Positions 8,836 to 16,742 of a stretch of DNA of 64,000 nucleotides are shown one piece after another; the stretch's first letter is position 1, and each line of letters starts with the position of its first letter. The stretch spans positions 3,536,501-3,600,500 of the forward strand of contig NZ_CP120638.1 in the NCBI RefSeq assembly GCF_029537235.1. Reading direction: 5' to 3'. This stretch comes from Rhizobium sp. 32-5/1 (GTDB lineage: Bacteria; Pseudomonadota; Alphaproteobacteria; Rhizobiales; Rhizobiaceae). Both the position numbers and the translations under genes were made by a program. Under the pieces are notes generated by a model. The model did no database searches. It saw nothing but the letters and a program-made list of their open reading frames with translations, and was not told the origin of the DNA.

Positions 8836-9150
8836 ATGTTTTACGCCATGAACCGTTTCCGGATTGCGATCGGCCATGAAGAGGCGTTCGAAGCTGTCTG
8901 GAAGAATCGCGATTCCAGCCTTTCAGACATGCCCGGCTTCATCGAATTCAAGCTGCTGCGCGGTGAAACGGCTGCCGACGAAGGTTATACCCTGTTCGTC
9001 TCCAGTTCGATCTGGCGCGACCGCGACGCCTTTTCGGCATGGACGAAATCCGAAAATTTCCGCGCTGCCTACAAGAACGCCGGCGACAACAGGGCGATGT
9101 ACCTTGGCCCGCCGAAATTCGAGGGGTTCTCGGTCGTTGAAGGCGCCTGA
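8836..9150 (+). CDS. IsdG/HmuQ-like heme-degrading mono-oxygenase (ABM fold)
   Basis: A 104-residue protein of the antibiotic-biosynthesis mono-oxygenase fold: FYAMNRFRIAIGHEEAFEAVWKNR, GFIEFKLLRG, then WTKSENFRAAYKNAG. N6 and W69 match two of the three catalytic positions of IsdG-type heme oxygenases (Asn, Trp, His). The third, normally the axial heme ligand His ten residues after the Trp, is Tyr (Y79) here. The setting next to hmu and tonB genes supports heme degradation in rhizobial HmuQ fashion. The His-to-Tyr change makes activity uncertain; it could be a heme-binding relative or a base-call error (CAC to TAC). Confidence 0.75.
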   Translation: MFYAMNRFRIAIGHEEAFEAVWKNRDSSLSDMPGFIEFKLLRGETAADEGYTLFVSSSIWRDRDAFSAWTKSENFRAAYKNAGDNRAMYLGPPKFEGFSVVEGA

Positions 9151-9156
9151 ATCTGT

Positions 9157-9525
9157 TCAGGCCTCGCGTCTGGGCAGAAACGCGCCAAGTGCAATCGCCA
9201 GCCATCCGGCCATCATCAGAACGCCGCCGGTCGGGGCGGACATCGGGAACAGGCCGTGCCCGAGAAAGTGTCGCGTTGTCAGGTCGGCTGAAAACAGCGC
9301 CGTGCCGATGGCCAGCAGAATGGCAGCGAGCCCTGCGGTGCGAAACCGGGGCCAGGCGGCATAGAGCGCGATCAGGGCAGGGGCGTGGGCAAGGCACATG
9401 GCCGATGCGCCGCCCAGCAGGCGCGGATCTGCACCATGCGAGGCTGCAGCTGCGCTGACGACACCCGCAAGCCCCATCAGACCGGCCACAAACAGGATCG
9501 GCGATCGCAACGATGTGTTCGGCAT
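9157..9525 (-). CDS. DUF423 family membrane protein
   Basis: A 122-residue integral membrane protein with four predicted hydrophobic helices, and the DUF423 features of an N-terminal GLMGLAGVVSAAAASHGA segment, a central TALFSADL and a C-terminal SAPTGGVLMMAGWLAIALGAF. It lies 3 nt downstream of the truncated-haemoglobin gene on the minus strand, so the two are co-transcribed. Function of DUF423 proteins is unknown. Confidence 0.8.
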   Translation of the reverse strand: MPNTSLRSPILFVAGLMGLAGVVSAAAASHGADPRLLGGASAMCLAHAPALIALYAAWPRFRTAGLAAILLAIGTALFSADLTTRHFLGHGLFPMSAPTGGVLMMAGWLAIALGAFLPRREA

Positions 9526-9528
9526 GGT

Positions 9529-9933
9529 CTATTCTTCCCTGTTCTGCATGTGATGGGCGAGCCGGGTGATGGGTTCCAAAATGATCTCCCTCAATTTCGG
9601 GTGTGCCACCGTTTCCTCCAGAGCCTGGCGGAAGCAAAGCAGCCATTCGTCGCGCTCCACAGCGCCGATCGATGCACCAAAGTGGCGGCGGCGCAGCATG
9701 GGATGCCCGCGCTTGTCGGTATAAAGCGGCGGTCCACCCAGCCAGCCGGTCAGGTATTCGTAGAATTTCTCGCGACTGCCCGAGAGGTCGGCAGGGTGCA
9801 GCGCCCGGCAGCGGGCAGCTTCGGGCAACGTATCCATCAATTCGTAAAAGCGGGTCGTCAAGGCCGTGACTGTCGGGTCACCGCCAATGGCGTCGTAAAG
9901 CGTTGTCGATTCAGCGTCTGCCATTGGTTCCAC
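9529..9933 (-). CDS. Group II truncated haemoglobin
   Basis: Small globin of the 2-on-2 fold that binds oxygen or nitric oxide. Features: TLYDAIGGDPTVTALTTRFYELM (A-B-helix Phe/Tyr), WLGGPPLYTDKRGHPMLRRRHFGASIG with the distal Tyr/Gln region and the proximal His in RRRHF, and a C-terminal WLLCFRQAL. WLGGPPLY is characteristic of group II (trHbO). The start is either the first Met or the Met three residues later. Its promoter region abuts that of the tetR gene. Confidence 0.88.
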   Translation of the reverse strand: MEPMADAESTTLYDAIGGDPTVTALTTRFYELMDTLPEAARCRALHPADLSGSREKFYEYLTGWLGGPPLYTDKRGHPMLRRRHFGASIGAVERDEWLLCFRQALEETVAHPKLREIILEPITRLAHHMQNREE

Positions 9934-10043
9934 CTTGCTCGGGTCGAGTTTTAAGGTGCCGGGAGCAGCTTCACAACGGCTTTCCGCACGTCCTTACGGC
10001 TTGCGACGTTTCATCGCGTTGAAGAGTATACATCAAAATTTTA

Positions 10044-10072
10044 TTGACAAACCGTCCAGACGGTATCTTTAT
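10044..10072 (+). promoter_or_regulatory. tetR promoter with overlapping 14-bp operator
   Basis: TTGACA at 10044-10049 is followed at 10051-10064 by the perfect inverted repeat ACCGTC-CA-GACGGT and then by a TTTAT-like -10 around 10067-10072, just before the tetR ATG at 10078. The operator fills the spacer of the promoter, the expected arrangement for autorepression by a TetR/QacR-type protein of the downstream regulator-efflux pair. The leader would be very short. Confidence 0.7.
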
Positions 10073-10077
10073 GCCAT

Positions 10078-10680
10078 ATGTCGATCGCACATCACAGAAA
10101 GAAACGACCGGAACAGGTCCGCCAGCAATTGCTGCATGTCGCGGCGCAACTGGCCTATGACCAAGGGCTTGGCAATGTAACCTTGGAGGCCGTGTCCCAC
10201 GCGGCCGGCGTCAGCAAGGGCGGCCTGCTGCATCATTTCCCCAACAAGATGGCGCTGCTCGACGGTCTGTTCGATGACATGACGGCGAAATTCGATGCCG
10301 CGATTGCTGAGGCGATGCGCAATGATCCGGTGTCACAGGGGCGGTTCACCCGCGCCTACGTCTCGACCGTCTTTGCCTTCGATAGCGCCAATGCGTCTAT
10401 CGCAGACATGAAGACCGAAGAAGCCGAGACCGGTGACGCCCAAGCCTGGCGTGTGTTGACGATCGCGCTTCTGGCCGAACCGGCCTTGCGGGAGCGCTGG
10501 CGCCGATGGGTGGCGGATCGTGCCGACGACTATATCGGCACGGATTCCTCGGCCGACTGCCATCTTGCCCGCTTTGCCGCCGATGGCATCTGGCTGGCTG
10601 ATCTGCTGCACAGCCACGACCTTTCGGCGGATATACGCCGCGCCATGCTGACGCGCCTGAAAGCCCTTTCGCTGCAATAA
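10078..10680 (+). CDS. TetR/AcrR family transcriptional repressor
   Basis: A 200-residue regulator with an N-terminal helix-turn-helix (QVRQQLLHVAAQLAYDQGLGNVTLEAVSHAAGVSKGGLLHHFPNK region; signature GVSKGGLLHHF) and a C-terminal ligand domain containing LARFAADGIWLADLL, typical of a TetR subgroup tied to SMR efflux. The downstream SMR gene begins 20 nt later in the same direction. A perfect palindrome in its own promoter (10051-10064) points to autoregulation. A second in-frame ATG does not exist upstream; ATG at 10071 is out of frame. Confidence 0.85.
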   Translation: MSIAHHRKKRPEQVRQQLLHVAAQLAYDQGLGNVTLEAVSHAAGVSKGGLLHHFPNKMALLDGLFDDMTAKFDAAIAEAMRNDPVSQGRFTRAYVSTVFAFDSANASIADMKTEEAETGDAQAWRVLTIALLAEPALRERWRRWVADRADDYIGTDSSADCHLARFAADGIWLADLLHSHDLSADIRRAMLTRLKALSLQ

Positions 10681-10700
10681 CCTTTCCCCGGAGCTTTTCC

Positions 10701-11042
10701 ATGAACCCCACCATGATCTATGCCATGCTTGTCGTCGCCATCATCTTCGAAGTGCTTGGCACCTCGGCGATGCAGGCCGCCCAGCATTTTACCCGTCTCG
10801 TGCCGACGGTGGTCATGGTGGTCTGTTATGCCATCGCCTTCTATTTTCTGTCCTACACGCTGAAGGTCATTCCTGTCGGTATCGCCTATGCCATCTGGAG
10901 CGGTCTCGGCATCGTGCTGATTTCGCTGGTCGGCGCCTTCGTCTTCGGCCAGAAGCTCGATCTGCCAGCCATTCTCGGTCTCGGGCTGATTATTTCAGGC
11001 GTTCTGGTGCTCAATCTCTTCTCGAAATCGACCTTTCACTGA
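10701..11042 (+). CDS. Small multidrug resistance (SMR) efflux protein
   Basis: A 113-residue, four-helix inner-membrane protein. E17 in IIFEVLGTSAM corresponds to the essential Glu14 of EmrE, and the loop-3 segment GIAYAIWSGLGIV has the conserved Trp-Ser-Gly. The family exchanges protons for cationic drugs as dimers. The C-terminal helix ends GVLVLNLFSKS. Co-transcribed with and probably repressed by the upstream TetR protein; a SugE-type guanidinium exporter is less likely because the signature fits the QAC/EmrE class. Confidence 0.88.
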   Translation: MNPTMIYAMLVVAIIFEVLGTSAMQAAQHFTRLVPTVVMVVCYAIAFYFLSYTLKVIPVGIAYAIWSGLGIVLISLVGAFVFGQKLDLPAILGLGLIISGVLVLNLFSKSTFH

Positions 11043-11110
11043 TCCTCAGCTTCAGCCTCGCCCCCATGAGTTTTTCCTTGCAAAAGTCATATTCCGACTT
11101 TATCGCTTGA

Positions 11111-11130
11111 AATTGAAAGCGGTTTCAATT
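11111..11130. promoter_or_regulatory. LacI-type operator upstream of thuA
   Basis: AATTGAAAGCGGTTTCAATT is a 20-bp inverted repeat with only the pair flanking the central CG unpaired, the classic LacI/GalR-family form (TTGAAA-N-CG-N-TTTCAA). It lies about 78 nt upstream of thuA, and a LacI-family gene follows thuB convergently. The natural inference is repression of thuAB by that regulator. Confidence 0.7.
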
Positions 11131-11207
11131 TTAGCGTCTGCTTGTATCCACCAAGGCTCGGTTTTGGTTGATAAGAACCCGGCGCGCGGCGAAAAAGGAA
11201 GTTGATC

Positions 11208-11993
11208 ATGACCATACGGACCGTCGTCTGGGGCGAAAATATCCATGAGCAGACCAATGACGTCGTTCGGAGCATTTATCCTGATGGCATGCACACCACG
11301 ATCGCTGCGAGCCTAAACACAGATGTCGGTATCGAGGCGACCACGGCGACGCTGCAGGAGCCGGAGCATGGCCTGAGCGTTGCGCGCCTTGCCGATACCG
11401 ACGTGCTGCTCTGGTGGGGCCACAAGGATCACGGTGCGGTTTCAGACGAGATTGTCGAGCGCGTCGCCAAGCGTGTCTGGGAGGGCATGGGCCTGATCGT
11501 CCTGCATTCCGGCCATTTCTCCAAGCCTTTCAAGCGGCTGATGGGCACGCCCTGCGCGCTGAAATGGCGCGAGGCCGGCGAGCGCGAGCGGCTCTGGGTC
11601 ATCAACCCGCGGCACCCGATCGCCGAAGGACTGGATGAGAATTTCGTGCTGGAAAACGAGGAAATGTATGGCGAGCAGTTTTCCGTGCCCGAACCGCTCG
11701 AAACGGTCTTCATCTCCTGGTTTGCCGGTGGCGAGGTGTTTCGCTCGGGGCTGACCTGGCGTCGTGGCGCGGGCAACATCTTCTATTTCCGTCCGGGGCA
11801 CGAGACCTATCCGACCTATCACGACGGCAACGTCCAGAAGGTCCTGCGCAACGCCGTGAGGTGGGCCCACAACCCGCAGGGGACGTACAGTGCCATCCAC
11901 GACGCGCCGAACGTGCCGGTGGAAAAGGCGCTGGAGCCAATCGTTGAGCGCGGTCCGAAGCTGCACCAGGCCGGCGAAGCCGGGTACAAATGA
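11208..11993 (+). CDS. thuA: Trehalose utilization protein ThuA
   Basis: ThuA-family (class-I glutamine-amidotransferase-like fold) protein, 261 residues. Visible segments: [47 protein letters not shown], and the C-terminal [17 protein letters not shown] that marks the family. In Sinorhizobium meliloti thuA and thuB are needed for trehalose, maltitol and sucrose use via 3-keto sugars. ATG 11208 follows a GGAAG site. Coupled to thuB, whose start is 9 nt beyond the stop. No thuEFGK transporter lies beside it here. Confidence 0.92.
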   Translation: MTIRTVVWGENIHEQTNDVVRSIYPDGMHTTIAASLNTDVGIEATTATLQEPEHGLSVARLADTDVLLWWGHKDHGAVSDEIVERVAKRVWEGMGLIVLHSGHFSKPFKRLMGTPCALKWREAGERERLWVINPRHPIAEGLDENFVLENEEMYGEQFSVPEPLETVFISWFAGGEVFRSGLTWRRGAGNIFYFRPGHETYPTYHDGNVQKVLRNAVRWAHNPQGTYSAIHDAPNVPVEKALEPIVERGPKLHQAGEAGYK

Positions 11994-12001
11994 GGTCTAG
12001 C

Positions 12002-13045
12002 ATGCGTCTTCTCATTCTCGGAACCGGCGGCATGGCCAATACCCATGCCATGAACTTTTCGACTATCAGCGGTGTCGAGCTGGTGGCGGCGGTCGATGTC
12101 GATATTGCGACGGTGCGGGCCTTTGCATTGCGTCACGATATCGCCAATACCTTTACCTCGCTTGCCGACGCAATTGCCTGGGGCGAGTTCGATGCCGTGG
12201 CCAATGTTACCCCTGATCGTGTTCACTATCCGACGACGCTCGCTTTGCTTGCCGCCGGCAAACATGTGCTCTGTGAAAAGCCGCTGGCGGAAAACTACGC
12301 CAAGGCCGCCGAAATGGCCGATGCCGCGGAAAAGTCCGGGCTTGTCGCCATGGTCAACCTCACCTACCGCAATGTCGCGGAGATCCAGAAGGCCCGGCAG
12401 ATGGTGCTGGCCGGTGAGATCGGCGCGGTGCGCCATGTCGAGGCGTCCTATCTGCAGAGCTGGCTCGTCTCCAAGGCCTGGGGCGACTGGGCAACGGAAT
12501 CGCAATGGCTCTGGCGTCTGTCGACCAAGCACGGATCGAACGGCGTGCTCGGCGATGTCGGCATCCATATCCTCGATTTTGCCGGTTATGGCGCGGCGAC
12601 GGATGTCGATCATATCTTCGCCCGCCTGAAGACCTTCGACAAGGCCCCTGGGAACCGCATTGGCGACTATGATCTCGATGCCAATGACAGCTTCACCATG
12701 ACGGCGGAATTTGCCAATGGCGCCATGGGCGTGATCCATGCCAGCCGTTGGGCGACGGGGCATCTCAACGAATTGCGCCTGCGCATGCACGGCGAGAAGG
12801 GCGCGATCGAGGTCATTCACACGCCTGAGGGATCGACGCTTCGCGCCTGCCTCGGCGAAAATGTCGAGACCGGCACCTGGATCGATGTTGACGCCGGAAC
12901 GGTGACCACCAATTACGAGCGTTTCGCCGATGCCGTGCATGCAAAGAAAAGTGTCGAGCCCGGTTTCCGCCATGCCGCCAACCTTCAGAAGGTGCTCGAC
13001 CTTGCCCTGTTCACGGAAAAGGAACGGCGCGAGCTAAAGGTCTGA
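12002..13045 (+). CDS. thuB: ThuB-type Gfo/Idh/MocA oxidoreductase
   Basis: NAD(P)-dependent dehydrogenase of the Gfo/Idh/MocA family, 347 residues. The N-terminal Rossmann fold has LLILGTGGMANTHAMNF, the family lysine lies in LCEKPLAENYAKAAEMAD, and the C-terminal beta-sheet domain carries GDVGIHILDFAGY with the catalytic His. Its place directly after thuA identifies it as ThuB, which acts on 3-keto trehalose-type intermediates. The chosen Met (12002) matches the Rossmann start; the ORF could begin four codons earlier at 11990, overlapping thuA. Confidence 0.9.
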   Translation: MRLLILGTGGMANTHAMNFSTISGVELVAAVDVDIATVRAFALRHDIANTFTSLADAIAWGEFDAVANVTPDRVHYPTTLALLAAGKHVLCEKPLAENYAKAAEMADAAEKSGLVAMVNLTYRNVAEIQKARQMVLAGEIGAVRHVEASYLQSWLVSKAWGDWATESQWLWRLSTKHGSNGVLGDVGIHILDFAGYGAATDVDHIFARLKTFDKAPGNRIGDYDLDANDSFTMTAEFANGAMGVIHASRWATGHLNELRLRMHGEKGAIEVIHTPEGSTLRACLGENVETGTWIDVDAGTVTTNYERFADAVHAKKSVEPGFRHAANLQKVLDLALFTEKERRELKV

Positions 13046-14054
13046 CGGACCGACCCCGTCGAATTGCGGATGACCAGTTCCACCGGCCAGACCTCGCGCA
13101 GGTCGACGGCCGGTGTCCCCTGCAAAGGTCCAGCACCATTTCACCGATGCGGGCGCCAGCAGCCCGGATCGAAGATCGGGTCGTCGAAAGCGTCGGCACG
13201 AGGTTTTCCGGGCTGATATAGGGAAAGACGTCGTCATGGGCGATCAGCGAGATATCCTCGCCCACCTTTATTCCGGCGACACGGATCGCGCGCATCGCAC
13301 CAAGGGCCGACATCATCGAGCCCGCTAGAACGGCGGTCGGGCGCTTTTCCAGCTTGAGGAAGCCCTGCATCAGCCGAAACCCCATCTCGTCGGTAAAGTC
13401 GCCATTGCCGGAAAGTTCCGGATCAAGGGCTATGCCCCGTTCCTGAAGTGCCGCTCGGTAGCCGTCCTGCCGATGTTCGGCAAAGACCTGGCCGCGATGG
13501 CCGTTGAGAAAGGCGATGCGGCGGTGGCCGAGATCGAGCAGATGGCTGGTCGCCTGGCGGATCGCGTCGAAATTGTCGATATCGAGCCAGCCGAAATCGC
13601 CCTTGGCTTCCGTGCGGCCGTGTACGATGAAGGGCAGGCGTAGCGTCGTCAGCAAAGCAATGCGCGGATCATCGACAAACGGCGAATGCAGAATCACCGC
13701 GTCGACGCGTTTGCTGGCTGCCAGCCTGCGATAGGCATTCAGCTCGGCTTCCCGCGAGTCCACCGTCGAAACGAGAATGTCCACTTCGTCCTGCTGCAAT
13801 CGACTGCCCAGCCCACCCATGAATTCGCTCGTATGGGGTCCGAACTGGCCGCCGCCACGAAAGACAATGCCGATCGCACCGACGCGGCCGGTTGCGAGAC
13901 CAAGCGCGCTGGTGTTCGGCCGATAGCCATATTCGAGCGCTGCTTTCAGCACCCGCTCGCGCGTCGCCTGCTTGACCTCGGGATAGCCGCTTAAGGCACG
14001 GCTTACCGTTGTCTGCGACAAGGCGAGCTTGCTGGCGAATTCCTTGAGGTTCAT
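12985..14054 (-). CDS. LacI-family transcriptional regulator (frame break near C-terminus)
   Basis: LacI/GalR regulator: N-terminal helix-turn-helix and hinge (NLKEFASKLALSQTTVSRALSGYPEV), then a periplasmic-binding-like sugar domain with GHRRIAFLNGH and ISLIAHDDVFPYISPENLVPTLSTTR. The first frame turns basic and non-family after MVLDLC and stops at 13011. Adding one base at the A3 run near 13123-13125 gives LLQGTPAVDLREVWPVELVIRNST, a normal LacI C-terminus, which runs on to 12985 and overlaps the 3' end of thuB. Convergent with thuB; probably binds the palindrome upstream of thuA. ATG at 14054. Confidence 0.85.
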
Positions 14055-14093
14055 GCGCGTCCGTCCTTCCGCATTCCTTTTAGGACGCTTTTG

Positions 14094-15140
14094 CTAGCGA
14101 TCAAAGGGGAGGGGCGGAATGCCGTCTCGGATGCGGGCGGAAAAGCCCGGCGCGCTATCGGCAGCCTGCGCCCGTGCGCCGATCCTGCCGGCTGCACGCA
14201 GTTCTTCCAGGGTGAAGCCGGGCGTCAGTCCCTTCACCGTTTCGATGTATTCCGGCAGGTAGCCGGAAAAGATCAAGCGGTAATCGAGGGGCAGGTCTGC
14301 CACGATGCGGCTGACCATCTCGTAGACGATCGTCGTGCAATTGGCGGTGATCGTGTTGTAGAAGCGCGGCGTCTCGCTCAGGCTGTTGGCCTCATTGACA
14401 TAGGCCATGAACAGCGATCGCATGGCTGGCTTGGGCATGGCGATCCGGTAGAGATAGACGTCTTCCTTGCGCACATTGGTGCGCAGGCGGACGATGTCGC
14501 GTTCGTCGGCGGCGATGACGCTCGTCTCGAACTCCTTGAAGAAGCCGCCGATTTCGGAAAAACGCTCATGTTTCTCCTTGCGGATTTCCACCGAAAACGT
14601 CACGAAACCGCCGTCCGCGAAACCGAACGAGACGAGCGTGTGGGCAATCGCCGGACCCGACCAATAGGACAGGAGAAGATCGACGGATGCCAGTTTGTCC
14701 AGGTCGTAGGTCCGGGTTTCCCAGTTCGCGGTATAGTCGTTCTCCGTGCGCCAATCGAAGTTGCGGACATTGGCGAGCGTGACCTCGTGGCCGTTGACGA
14801 CGCCAACGGTGGTCTGCGCCACATCGTCAGTCCAGTCGCGATCGTTGCGGGCTGGAATGGAATCCCACCAAAAGAGAAGTCCCGCGATCGCTACCGGATA
14901 GATCAGCGCCGCCAGCCTCGACCTGCGCTTCAGATAGACGACGAGGCAGGCCAGTGAAAAAATCACCCAGACGACAGCTGTCGCAATGCGCAGGGCAGGC
15001 GATACCGGGGCCTGATAGGACAGCGCCAGCCCGCCCCAAGCGGCAAAGCCCATGATAACCAGCACCGTAATCACGCGCAGGATCGTGCCCAGAACATGCC
15101 GGCGTGCCGGAGGCGTTTCGCCCGCTGTATCGAGGCTCAT
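14094..15140 (-). CDS. DUF4105 membrane protein
   Basis: A 348-residue protein with three N-terminal hydrophobic helices (residues about 18-95) followed by a large non-membrane domain of the DUF4105 type (VRNFDWRTENDYTANWETRTYDLDKLASVDLLLSYW, then HTLVSFGFADGGFVTFSVEIRKE; shown here only by key parts such as SYWSGPAIAHTLVSF and NCTTIVYEMV). The conserved His, Glu and Cys positions suggest a papain-like or NlpC-type fold, but activity is unproven. Its ATG overlaps the stop of the preceding hydrolase gene by 4 nt, so the two are translationally coupled. Confidence 0.75.
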   Translation of the reverse strand: MSLDTAGETPPARRHVLGTILRVITVLVIMGFAAWGGLALSYQAPVSPALRIATAVVWVIFSLACLVVYLKRRSRLAALIYPVAIAGLLFWWDSIPARNDRDWTDDVAQTTVGVVNGHEVTLANVRNFDWRTENDYTANWETRTYDLDKLASVDLLLSYWSGPAIAHTLVSFGFADGGFVTFSVEIRKEKHERFSEIGGFFKEFETSVIAADERDIVRLRTNVRKEDVYLYRIAMPKPAMRSLFMAYVNEANSLSETPRFYNTITANCTTIVYEMVSRIVADLPLDYRLIFSGYLPEYIETVKGLTPGFTLEELRAAGRIGARAQAADSAPGFSARIRDGIPPLPFDR

Positions 15141-16408
15141 TGCCCCACCGTCGCGCTGACCGTGCCACCGAGACTGCGGCCAAACCGATCGACCTGTCCG
15201 CGATAGTTTTCACGGGTTTTCGGATCGAAGATCAGGATGGGCGTGCTGACCGCGATGCTGGCAGCGCTGCCGACCGTCTGTGCGGTGCCAAGCGCTACGG
15301 CGCCGACGCGCTCACCAAGGCCGATGTCGGAATCCGTCACCGTCTGGCCTTCAATCAAGCGGTTGCCGATCAGTCGCACCACTTCGGGGCTTTCGGCGAA
15401 TTTGCCATGGTTCAGCTTGTCGCCACCCTTCAATTCCGTGAGGTCAAAGATAGTGATGTCGCCGGCCTTTTCCAGCGCGCTGCGATAGGGTTCCTGGGAG
15501 GGATCGATCTGTCCAAGCCGCTCGACATTGCCGGAAATGCGCCGGGAAATGGTCAGCGCACGATCATCGCGCGAAACGAAGATGGTGAATTTCGGCTTAT
15601 CCTTGCCCATCGCTGCCCACTGCATGCGGAAAACATCGACGTCGAGGTCGGGAGAGGCAAGAATCACATTCTTGATCTTCGGGGCAACGCGCCCGTCACG
15701 GATCGCCATTTGCCTGAGCGCTTCGACCGTCAGCCATGAGCCCATCGAATGGGCCATGACGGTGACTTCGCCAATCGCCGGATCCCTCGACGCCCGTCGC
15801 AGCAAGTCTTCCAGCGCGTCGCGCGAATAGTTCGTGCTTTCCTTGTCGTAATTATAGTCGAAGATCGAGGCACGCGAAGGCCAGGTGAACATGACCGGCG
15901 CCACATCCGTCTTGGAATCGTGGACGATCTGAGCAAACCGGTAGACGGCGTCTTCATATCGATTGTTGAAGCCATGCACGAAAATCAGGATTCGGCGGCT
16001 TTTTGGCAGATGCGCCTTCAGCCACGGTTCTGCCTCGGCCGGAGATGCCAGCGGCTTGACGCTGACCGTTGAAAATTCCTTGGAGGGGTCGGCTGGCAGT
16101 TTCTTCGGCCATTGGACCTGGCCGATCTCCCGGGTGTCATCCGGAGGGATCGAGACGGTGATCTCGGCGACTGACAATTGCTCGGCGCGCTCGCCTCCGT
16201 AGAGCACGCCCGGCTCATTGGAGGGCGCTCGTGTCGTGGCGACCAGAAGATCGACCTCGCTGGCGCCGGGGCTGGTCCCGGACGGGATCAGAACGCCCAC
16301 CGGTTTACCTGCGCAGCCGGCCAGAACCGCCAGCACGAGGAGTGTGGCTAACTTTCCGGCACGAACCGCGCGTGGAAAGACCTCTGGCAGAGTACGGTCA
16401 TCGTTCAT
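15137..16408 (-). CDS. Lipoprotein alpha/beta hydrolase (DUF900 type)
   Basis: A 423-residue predicted lipoprotein: signal with lipobox LAVLAGC near residue 31, then an alpha/beta-hydrolase core with ILIFVHGFNNRYEDAVYRFAQ (oxyanion region), VTVMAHSMGSWLTVEALRQ (nucleophile elbow with catalytic Ser), and ASPDLDVDVF (acid region). DUF900 members are esterase-like enzymes of unknown substrate. Coupled to the DUF4105 gene by an ATGA overlap, suggesting the pair acts together at the envelope. Confidence 0.8.
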   Translation of the reverse strand: MNDDRTLPEVFPRAVRAGKLATLLVLAVLAGCAGKPVGVLIPSGTSPGASEVDLLVATTRAPSNEPGVLYGGERAEQLSVAEITVSIPPDDTREIGQVQWPKKLPADPSKEFSTVSVKPLASPAEAEPWLKAHLPKSRRILIFVHGFNNRYEDAVYRFAQIVHDSKTDVAPVMFTWPSRASIFDYNYDKESTNYSRDALEDLLRRASRDPAIGEVTVMAHSMGSWLTVEALRQMAIRDGRVAPKIKNVILASPDLDVDVFRMQWAAMGKDKPKFTIFVSRDDRALTISRRISGNVERLGQIDPSQEPYRSALEKAGDITIFDLTELKGGDKLNHGKFAESPEVVRLIGNRLIEGQTVTDSDIGLGERVGAVALGTAQTVGSAASIAVSTPILIFDPKTRENYRGQVDRFGRSLGGTVSATVGQ

Positions 16409-16742
16409 TTGCGTCCTCGCGACTGGTCGCGTGGCGTCCCGTCACATTCGGGCGGCCGGCTTTTCTTGCTCGCACCCATGCCAGATTTTGACGCGATGCA
16501 ACACAGGAATTGGCTCGCAAGGCATCGTTGTTGCGGAATTCGGCCGCACCTGTTGCATATTTTCGCGGAAAGACTGGCATGCAGTGGGCTTGATTTAACG
16601 TTTCTTGATATATCAGTTTATGTGGAAATCGCGATCTGCCTCATTGTCAGGCAGTGGTTAATTCAATAGCATTTGTCCCATGGTCTCCAGCGCAGCGTTC
16701 CTGCCTGCTGACTAGTTATCGGATTTTAAAGGGAAATTTTTC
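16409..16742. other. Divergent intergenic region, no gene seen
   Basis: This 334-nt gap separates the hydrolase gene (minus) from the dipeptidase gene (plus), so it must hold both promoters. It is more A+T-rich in its second half. I see no convincing operator, repeat or RNA structure, and the short frames in it lack a ribosome-binding site. Confidence 0.5.
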
